Assembly (NCBI GenBank): GCA_020443945.1
Contig: JAIZWN010000714.1
Coordinates: forward strand, 1-6,814
Source: Candidatus Thiosymbion ectosymbiont of Robbea hypermnestra
GTDB lineage: Bacteria > Pseudomonadota > Gammaproteobacteria > Chromatiales > Chromatiaceae
Direction of reading: 5' to 3'
DNA length: 6,814 nt
The notes beneath the pieces are model-generated. The model was not told the origin of the DNA. It saw only the letters and a program-made list of their open reading frames with translations, and made no database searches. Position numbers and translations under genes: made by a program. Shown here piece after piece: positions 1 through 3,655 of this stretch (position 1 is the stretch's first letter; each line of letters opens with the position of its first letter).

Positions 1-2
1 TA

Positions 3-23
3 AGGACACGGGAAACCTGTCCT
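3..23 (+). repeat. Short hairpin with GAAA loop
   Basis: AGGACA (3-8) pairs with TGTCCT (18-23). A bulged C at 9 is followed by GG/CC (10-11 with 16-17), which closes a GAAA tetraloop (12-15). No T-run follows, so it is not a good intrinsic terminator. It may be the tail of a structured RNA or repeat lying mostly left of the window. The fold is visible; any role is unknown. Confidence 0.35.
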
Positions 24-79
24 CTACTCTACTGTGAGAACAAACGTTGAACATCACGCAGGATTTACCCACTACCGAG

Positions 80-128
80 CCGCGGAGACGCAGAGGACAC
101 AGAGTTGAATAATTCTTCTCTGCGTCCT
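80..128. repeat. Dispersed-type inverted repeat
   Basis: GACGCAGAG (87-95) and CTCTGCGTC (118-126) form a 9-bp inverted repeat around a 22-base loop. A further partial copy, GGACACAGAG, lies at 95-104. The wording CGCGGAGACGCAGAG resembles a short repeat I remember as scattered through intergenic DNA of many gammaproteobacterial and other genomes. Only one copy is present here, so the dispersed nature is recalled, not shown. From 129 to 295 I see no gene or clear signal. Confidence 0.5.
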
Positions 129-295
129 ATCGATTGATCATGCCGTTACTCTGTATTTTCGTATTGCACTGGCAGATCGGGTGATTCATGATCAATGACA
201 GGTACAATGCCGGGGGTGAGGAACAAACTCCGACGATATATTAAATCTTCATACATCCTAATATCTGGGACGAAATTGTGCAAAAGAGGTATGAC

Positions 296-491
296 GTGGC
301 TACTAATTTAGTGATTGATGACTGTCAGGCAAGCCCAGTTGTTGGGGAGACAAAAAACCAAAAAGGCAGTGGTAACAGAAGCCCTGGAAGAGTATATCCA
401 ACGTAGAAGACGGCAAGATATCATCAAATTATTCAATAAGATAGAGTACGAAAAAGATTACGATTATAAGAAACAGCGGAAGGTAAAATGA
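296..491 (+). pseudogene. vapB: Frameshifted VapB-family antitoxin
   Basis: A GTG start at 296 with an AGAGG ribosome site (285-289) opens a frame reading VATNLVIDD, the usual first strand of ribbon-helix-helix VapB antitoxins of the DUF2191 type. The continuation QAQLLGRQKTKKAVV, then EALEEYIQRRRR and the tail DYDYKKQRK ending at the TGA of 489-491, lies in a different frame (327 onward). The shift falls at about 322-327, where family members usually have two or three more residues, so a small deletion (around 5 bases) is the likely lesion. The TGA overlaps the ATG of the following vapC remnant (ATGA), the normal coupling in such pairs. The stretch is AT-richer than pheS. As it stands it cannot make a full antitoxin. 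Family assignment rests on remembered motif wording. Confidence 0.65.
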
Positions 492-616
492 AAATAATAG
501 TCGATACTTGTATCTGGTCGCTTGCATTCCGTAGAAGTGAATATCGTTCAGCCTCCCACCTCCTTATTGGGAGTCTTGTCGGTTCGACGTTATCGGTATC
601 GAGAACACATGAATGA
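488..616 (+). pseudogene. vapC: Truncated VapC PIN-domain toxin remnant
   Basis: ATG at 488 overlaps the vapB stop and begins MKIIVDTCIWSLAFRR, the typical start of PIN-domain VapC ribonucleases. It includes the first catalytic aspartate (D6 in VDTC). After about residue 18 (near base 540) the similarity stops. The frame runs on through unrelated bases to a TGA at 614-616, inside the beginning of pheS. An intact VapC is about 130 residues, so roughly 85% of the gene is missing, including all later acidic residues of the active site. The remnant cannot be an active nuclease. The break marks a junction between accessory DNA and the pheS leader. The first 16 residues are diagnostic; the exact junction base is inferred. 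Confidence 0.7.
553..573 (+). other. Small hairpin in the pheS leader
   Basis: CTCCCA (553-558) pairs with TGGGAG (568-573) around a 9-base loop, ending 35 bases before the pheS ATG. TCTTGTC follows, which is a poor U-tract. It could be what remains of an attenuator or leader structure. E. coli pheST is controlled by attenuation, but no Phe-rich leader peptide is visible here. Confidence 0.25.
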
Positions 617-1640
617 CGAGATCGGACCGGGTATCGACCGGTTGCGGGCCGATGCCCTGGCGCAGGTCGCCGCGGCAGGGGACCTCACGGCCCTGGACCG
701 GATACGGGTAGGCTATCTGGGCAAGAGCGGTCGGCTCACCGCGGAGCTCAAACGGCTCGGCAAGCTGCCGAAGGACGAGCGTCCAGGGGCCGGACAGGCG
801 ATCAATCAGGCCAAGGCACAGATCCAGGAGGCCATCGAGGCGCGCAGAAAAGCACTGGAACAAACGGCCCTGGCCGACCGACTGGCTACCGAGCGCATCG
901 ACGTTACGCTACCGGGCCGAGGTCAAAGGCCGGGTGGTCTGCACCCCATTACCCGTACCCGACAACGGATCGAGCGGCTGTTCGCCAACGCGGGATTCGG
1001 TGTCGTCGAGGGGCCGGAGGTAGAGGACGACTACCACAATTTCGAGGCCCTCAACATTCCGGCCCATCACCCGGCGCGGGCCATGCACGATACCTTCTAT
1101 TTCGATGAGCATTTGCTCCTGCGCACCCACACCTCGCCGGTGCAGATCCGGGTCATGGAAAAACAGGGGCCGCCCTTGCGCGTCATCGCCCCCGGCCGGG
1201 TCTATCGTTGCGACTCCGACCTGACCCATACCCCCATGTTCCACCAGGTGGAGGGCTTTCTGGTGGACGAGCAGGCGACCTTCGCCGACCTCAAGGGCGT
1301 GCTGTACGACTTCCTGCGCAATTTCTTCGAGCGAGAACTCGAGCTACGCTTCCGCCCGTCCTATTTCCCCTTCACCGAACCCTCCGCGGAGGTGGATATC
1401 CAGTGCGTCATATGTAACGGGGCCGGCTGCCGGGTATGCAAACAGACCGGCTGGCTGGAGGTGCTGGGCTGCGGAATGATCCACCCGGAGGTCTTCCGGC
1501 ATGTGGGGATCGACGCCCAGCGCTACCTGGGCTATGCCTTCGGCATGGGCGTAGAGCGCCTGGCGATGCTGCGCTACGGCATCGACGACATCCGCCTCTA
1601 TTTCGAGAACGACCTGCGATTTCTCCGGCAATTCGCCTGA
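609..1640 (+). CDS. pheS: Phenylalanyl-tRNA synthetase alpha subunit
   Basis: This is the catalytic subunit of the cytosolic alpha2-beta2 enzyme that charges tRNA-Phe with phenylalanine using ATP. It is 343 residues from ATG 609, against about 327 in E. coli. Residues 1-90 form the N-terminal tRNA-binding coiled coil. The class II core follows: motif 1 region with GPEVEDDYHNFEALNIP (135-151), motif 2 around RVIAPGRVYR (191-200) with THTPMFHQVEG, the phenylalanine pocket SYFPFTEPSAEVD (251-263), and motif 3 in FGMGVERLAMLRYG (311-324). A310 matches E. coli A294, which sets amino-acid specificity. A Cys4 insert, C266-x2-C269 and C274-x2-C277, is absent from the E. coli protein. The frame is open back to a TTG at 522, but those 29 residues match no PheS and overlap the vapC remnant, so I chose 609. 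Its ribosome site is weak (GAG at 601-603). Confidence 0.97.
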   Translation: MNDEIGPGIDRLRADALAQVAAAGDLTALDRIRVGYLGKSGRLTAELKRLGKLPKDERPGAGQAINQAKAQIQEAIEARRKALEQTALADRLATERIDVTLPGRGQRPGGLHPITRTRQRIERLFANAGFGVVEGPEVEDDYHNFEALNIPAHHPARAMHDTFYFDEHLLLRTHTSPVQIRVMEKQGPPLRVIAPGRVYRCDSDLTHTPMFHQVEGFLVDEQATFADLKGVLYDFLRNFFERELELRFRPSYFPFTEPSAEVDIQCVICNGAGCRVCKQTGWLEVLGCGMIHPEVFRHVGIDAQRYLGYAFGMGVERLAMLRYGIDDIRLYFENDLRFLRQFA

Positions 1641-1730
1641 AGGGACTTTGGAAGAATGGTGGGAGACCGACTTTGTACCTTATGACTCCACAGCAGAGGC
1701 GGTGGCGCTCATTGCAACGCTCTAATAGGA

Positions 1731-1765
1731 CAGGATTAACAAGATTTTTCAGGATTAACAGGATT
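1731..1765. repeat. CAGGATTAACA direct repeat, dispersed type
   Basis: CAGGATTAACA occurs twice (1731-1741 and 1750-1760) with a 19-base period, and a third partial copy CAGGATT overlaps at 1759-1765. This wording resembles a short repeat family that I recall between genes in many proteobacterial genomes, often near toxin-antitoxin genes. It lies between the pheS end and brnT. The repeat is visible; its dispersal elsewhere in this genome is an assumption. Confidence 0.55.
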
Positions 1766-1925
1766 CTTTAAAACAAAAGCAGACACCTTGAAACATTTCT
1801 GGTAGCGTTCAACCGGAAATTCATCAAGATACATTAGGCCCTACCGGCAAAGGCAAATCGTATGAGATACCGAGTGGTCATCGAGTGCATGTTAGGCTGA
1901 GAAAAATTCACCGGAACATACGGTC

Positions 1926-2198
1926 GTGAAATTCGAGTGGGATGTAAACAAAGCGGCGTCGAATTTACGAAAACACGGAGTCTCGTTTCAAGAGGGCGCT
2001 TCGGTTTTCGGTGACCCAATGGCCCTCACATTCGAAGATCCGGACCGCTCCATTGATGAGAGTCGGTTTTTAACTTTTGGCATTACCAGAACCGAAAAGC
2101 TTGTCATTGTGTCTCATACTGAAGCGGCAGGCGCCACGCGGATTATAAGCGTGCGCGGTATGAACAAGCGAGAGAGAAATATCTATGAAGAAGACTAA
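1926..2198 (+). CDS. brnT: BrnT-family ribonuclease toxin
   Basis: This 90-residue protein is the toxin of a type II BrnT-BrnA toxin-antitoxin module. BrnT proteins are small RelE-fold ribonucleases that block translation until bound by their antitoxin. Family hallmarks run the whole length: FEWDVNKAASNLRKHGVSF (3-21), then VFGDP, the DESRF block (44-48), FGITRTEKLVIVSHTE, and the C-terminal RIISVR (71-76) with KRERNIYEE. Length is normal, with no frameshift or internal stop. The start is GTG at 1926, with GGAA about 10 bases ahead as a modest ribosome site. The next gene overlaps the toxin's end by 14 bases, the usual toxin-first order for this family. Since the partner antitoxin looks frameshifted, the toxin may be tolerated through weak expression or reduced activity; the sequence does not decide. 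The AT-richer composition points to acquired DNA. Confidence 0.93.
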   Translation: MKFEWDVNKAASNLRKHGVSFQEGASVFGDPMALTFEDPDRSIDESRFLTFGITRTEKLVIVSHTEAAGATRIISVRGMNKRERNIYEED

Positions 2199-2355
2199 AT
2201 CAAAAGACGACGAAATGAGGCCGGAGTACAGGCGAGAAGACCTTGGGAAAGGCGTAAGAGGAAAGTATTACCAATCCTACATTGAATCCCATAATCTCGT
2301 ATTGTTGACCCCAGAAGTCGCTAAGGCTTTCCCATCGGAGGAAGCTGTTAAATGA
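2185..2355 (+). CDS. BrnT-partner antitoxin, apparently frameshifted (56 aa)
   Basis: ATG 2185 lies 14 bases inside the brnT end, in the antitoxin position. The product begins MKKTKSKDDEMRPEY and continues through GKGVRGKYYQSY, NLVLLTPEVAKAFP and SEEAVK, then stops at TGA 2353-2355. It resembles a short protein type I recall next to BrnT toxins rather than classical BrnA. Such proteins normally continue past EEAV with a helix. Here the continuation NEALLSLIEIAKASTGLT is present but in the next frame (2351-2404), so one extra A in the AAA at 2350-2352 would explain the early stop. The intact protein would be about 75-80 residues, ending at or before TAA 2447-2449. Either this is a real mutation that removes the C-terminal helix, or it is a base-calling error in an A run. 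The truncated protein might still bind the toxin; this is uncertain. Confidence 0.7.
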   Translation: MKKTKSKDDEMRPEYRREDLGKGVRGKYYQSYIESHNLVLLTPEVAKAFPSEEAVK

Positions 2356-2449
2356 GGCATTATTATCTCTGATAGAAATAGCTAAAGCGTCAACCGGCCT
2401 GACAACTGGCTCTGCGCTGACCCAATGCCGCGGTTCGGTTCCTCAGTAA
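2351..2449 (+). pseudogene. Out-of-frame 3' part of BrnT-partner antitoxin
   Basis: This is the +1-frame continuation of the antitoxin, reading NEALLSLIEIAKASTGLT from 2351 and running to TAA at 2447-2449. It has no start or ribosome site of its own. It forms an amphipathic helix-like segment as expected for the C-terminal part of this antitoxin type. The last dozen residues, after about base 2404, look unlike the family and may come from the adjoining intergenic element. Confidence 0.5.
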
Positions 2450-2530
2450 TAGAGTTGCTCCACCTGAAAAGCACCTGTAAATCAAGGGATTGCTGCTCGC
2501 AAGCGTCCACCACCCCGCTGTTTTCGGCAT
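2390..2530 (-). CDS. Possible small ORF with strong ribosome site
   Basis: On the minus strand a perfect AGGAGG (2542-2537) stands 6 bases before an ATG at 2530. It opens a 46-codon frame beginning MPKTAGWWTLASSNPLIY and ending at TGA 2392-2390. I recognise no family. The middle (ATLLL) is mildly hydrophobic, but there is no clear membrane span. It runs against the frameshifted antitoxin tail and overlaps it. The ribosome site is the only positive evidence, so a chance frame, or a remnant of a mobile element, is equally possible. Confidence 0.2.
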   Translation of the reverse strand: MPKTAGWWTLASSNPLIYRCFSGGATLLLRNRTAALGQRRASCQAG

Positions 2531-2584
2531 ACCCACCCTCCTGTGAGGTCATAAGCCATTGATTTTCATAGCTCAGCATTGGGT
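2420..2584. repeat. 9-bp inverted repeat bounding a 165-bp segment
   Basis: ACCCAATGC (2420-2428) and GCATTGGGT (2576-2584) are perfect inverted repeats at the edges of a 165-base segment that contains most of the small minus-strand ORF. The size and layout recall a miniature inverted-repeat element. However, the arms are short and no convincing target duplication is visible on either side. Confidence 0.25.
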
Positions 2585-2604
2585 GCAACTCTAGTTTTCA
2601 AGTT

Positions 2605-2752
2605 CAATGCCACACGGCATTGGATGCCTGAGCTAAGAGACTGCCTTTTTAGACAGTCTCTATTTGACTAACCCCTTTAAAAACAAGGGGTTAATTTTCG
2701 GTCGAGCCCTCTACTGCAAGGGGGGTTCTAGACAGCCTCTAAGCCGTTGGCT
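2605..2752. other. Gene-free stretch with four hairpins
   Basis: From the end of the antitoxin region to the next gene at 2809 I find no plus-strand gene, but a dense run of perfect hairpins. CAATGCC/GGCATTG occupies 2605-2622 (4-base loop). AGAGACTG/CAGTCTCT occupies 2636-2661. TAACCCCTT/AAGGGGTTA occupies 2669-2693. AGCC/GGCT occupies 2742-2752. TAGACAGTCTCTA (2650-2662) also recurs as TAGACAGCCTCTA (2729-2741), a direct repeat with one difference. This could be the remains of insertion-sequence ends or a structured leader for the following toxin-antitoxin pair. Confidence 0.45.
2669..2698 (+). terminator. Candidate intrinsic terminator
   Basis: A perfect 9-bp stem TAACCCCTT/AAGGGGTTA with a 7-base loop (2678-2684) is followed by ATTTTC. 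The stem is strong but the T-run is only four bases, so termination may be partial. It lies downstream of the brnT unit and upstream of the vapBC pair, where a terminator would make sense. Confidence 0.35.
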
Positions 2753-2808
2753 GGTAAAACGACCGAAGCAGCGTAAGTAAAATAAGGATACTGCAAGAGG
2801 ACAAAGAA

Positions 2809-3030
2809 ATGGCCCGACTGGTTGTTCGGTTGGAAAGCAAAGAAAAAGCTAAGTTGCTTTCCGAATTCCTTTCGGCGTTAAACTTCGTTAGCTCAGTTGA
2901 GTTGACTGAAGATAGACTCATACCGCCGAAAACCGAAGAGGATTTTTTCTCCTTGGCTGGCTTGTGGAAAGGTAGAAATATAAACCAAGATTCCATCCGC
3001 AAGGATGCATGGAGAGAAACGCATCAATGA
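2809..3030 (+). CDS. vapB: Antitoxin of VapBC-type pair
   Basis: A 73-residue protein placed directly before a PIN-domain toxin, so its role as the antitoxin that wraps and inhibits VapC is inferred mainly from position. The C-terminal part EEDFFSLAGLWKGRNI (43-58), with SIRKDAWR (62-69), matches the acidic-aromatic toxin-binding tail I recall from small antitoxins partnering PIN toxins. The N-terminal half, MARLVVRLESKEKAKLLSEF, has alternating hydrophobic residues, then a helix. I cannot assign it safely to a ribbon-helix-helix or AbrB DNA-binding class. The start ATG 2809 has a clear AAGAGGA ribosome site (2795-2801). Its TGA (3028-3030) overlaps the toxin ATG in an ATGA, giving translational coupling. 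The gene is intact, AT-richer than pheT, and appears to be the only complete antitoxin in the window. Confidence 0.82.
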   Translation: MARLVVRLESKEKAKLLSEFLSALNFVSSVELTEDRLIPPKTEEDFFSLAGLWKGRNINQDSIRKDAWRETHQ

Positions 3031-3407
3031 TTCTCTGCGATACCAATATTCTAATTGAATTTTATAAAAATACACCAGAAATTATTGGTGAACTTTGTGA
3101 AATCGGTCAACATCAGTTGGCAGTAAGCGCCATAACACAAGCCGAGCTGTATTTCGGAGCTTTAGATAAGTCGGAATTACAGAAAATAAAAAGACATTTA
3201 TCTTTGGTTTTTGTTATCCCCGTTGATAATCATATTTCCAAGCAGTTTATTTCCCTGATGGAAAAATATTCGTTGAGCCATAAGTTATCTATCCCGGATG
3301 CTCTGATTGCTTCAACCGCCTTGGTACACCAACAAGAACTCTATACATTGAATGATAAGGATTTTCGCTTCATTTCAGGACTACGACTATACAATCCAAA
3401 GATGTGA
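3027..3407 (+). CDS. vapC: VapC-type PIN-domain ribonuclease toxin
   Basis: A 126-residue PIN-domain protein, the toxin half of the pair; VapC toxins are Mg2+-dependent endoribonucleases that cut tRNA or rRNA. The acidic active site is complete: D5 in CDTNILIE, E40 in TQAELYFGA, D91 in IPDALIASTA, and D110/D112 in LNDKDF. The C-terminal ISGLRLYNP is also typical. Length is normal. ATG 3027 is preferred over an in-frame ATG at 3009, because it gives the standard MILCDTN start, has GGAGAG 10 bases ahead (3011-3016), and overlaps the antitoxin stop as ATGA. Composition is clearly AT-rich compared with pheS and pheT. An attC-like recombination site lies about 100 bases downstream in the orientation expected for a cassette gene. 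The pair is probably active. Its cellular RNA target cannot be read from the sequence. Confidence 0.92.
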   Translation: MILCDTNILIEFYKNTPEIIGELCEIGQHQLAVSAITQAELYFGALDKSELQKIKRHLSLVFVIPVDNHISKQFISLMEKYSLSHKLSIPDALIASTALVHQQELYTLNDKDFRFISGLRLYNPKM

Positions 3408-3502
3408 CAAGCTGCCGGGTAAAGGGCCGTAGAATGGGGTATGGCACGAATCGCATCGATCAAGAACAAAATGGGATGGGTAGTGGGATTAAAGCAAGTT
3501 TC

Positions 3503-3575
3503 GCCTGACACGGCGCTGCACCGGACTGCTGCTTCGCTGGTACTCCGTAGCGACCGGTGAGCTTGATCGTTAGGT
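3503..3575 (+). other. attC: Integron attC-like recombination site
   Basis: The 73-base segment folds like a cassette attC site. R'' GCCTGAC (3503-3509) pairs over all seven bases, two of them G-U, with R' GTTAGGT (3569-3575). R' fits GTTRRRY exactly; R'' fits RYYYAAC with one change. Unpaired spacers of 5 (3510-3514) and 6 bases (3563-3568) follow. L'' GCT-G-CACCGG (3515-3524) then pairs with L' CCGGTGAGC (3554-3562), leaving one extrahelical G at 3518, the strand-selecting feature of attC sites. A variable terminal part (3525-3553) contains CGCT/AGCG. The site is downstream of vapC in cassette orientation. No integrase gene or attI is in the window, so it is a lone site here. Confidence 0.72.
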
Positions 3576-3655
3576 ACCCGATGATGAATGAGTCCCAATG
3601 TTATCGTGGTTGATTACTGCTGTTAGCGTTCTGAATTCAGGCGGGAAAGAGTGAG

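Noticed and set aside
522..608. In-frame 29-residue extension of PheS from a TTG start
   Set aside because: The residues do not resemble PheS, overlap the vapC remnant, and lack a ribosome site; ATG 609 gives a family-like N-terminus.
1807..1897. Second possible attC before brnT (GTTCAAC ... GTTAGGC)
   Set aside because: Both boxes fit the consensus, but the R boxes pair with a mismatch and two wobbles and no L''/L' stem with an extrahelical base can be formed.
1834..2019. Minus-strand frame over the start of brnT
   Set aside because: It shadows the conserved brnT N-terminus and shows no family features.
2778..2783. TAAAAT as -10 box for the vapBC pair
   Set aside because: No acceptable -35 hexamer lies 16-18 bases upstream; the nearest TTGGCT is 25 bases away.
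3341..3598. Minus-strand frame across the vapC end and the attC-like site
   Set aside because: It overlaps vapC and the attC stem, has no recognisable motif or ribosome site, and is likely chance.
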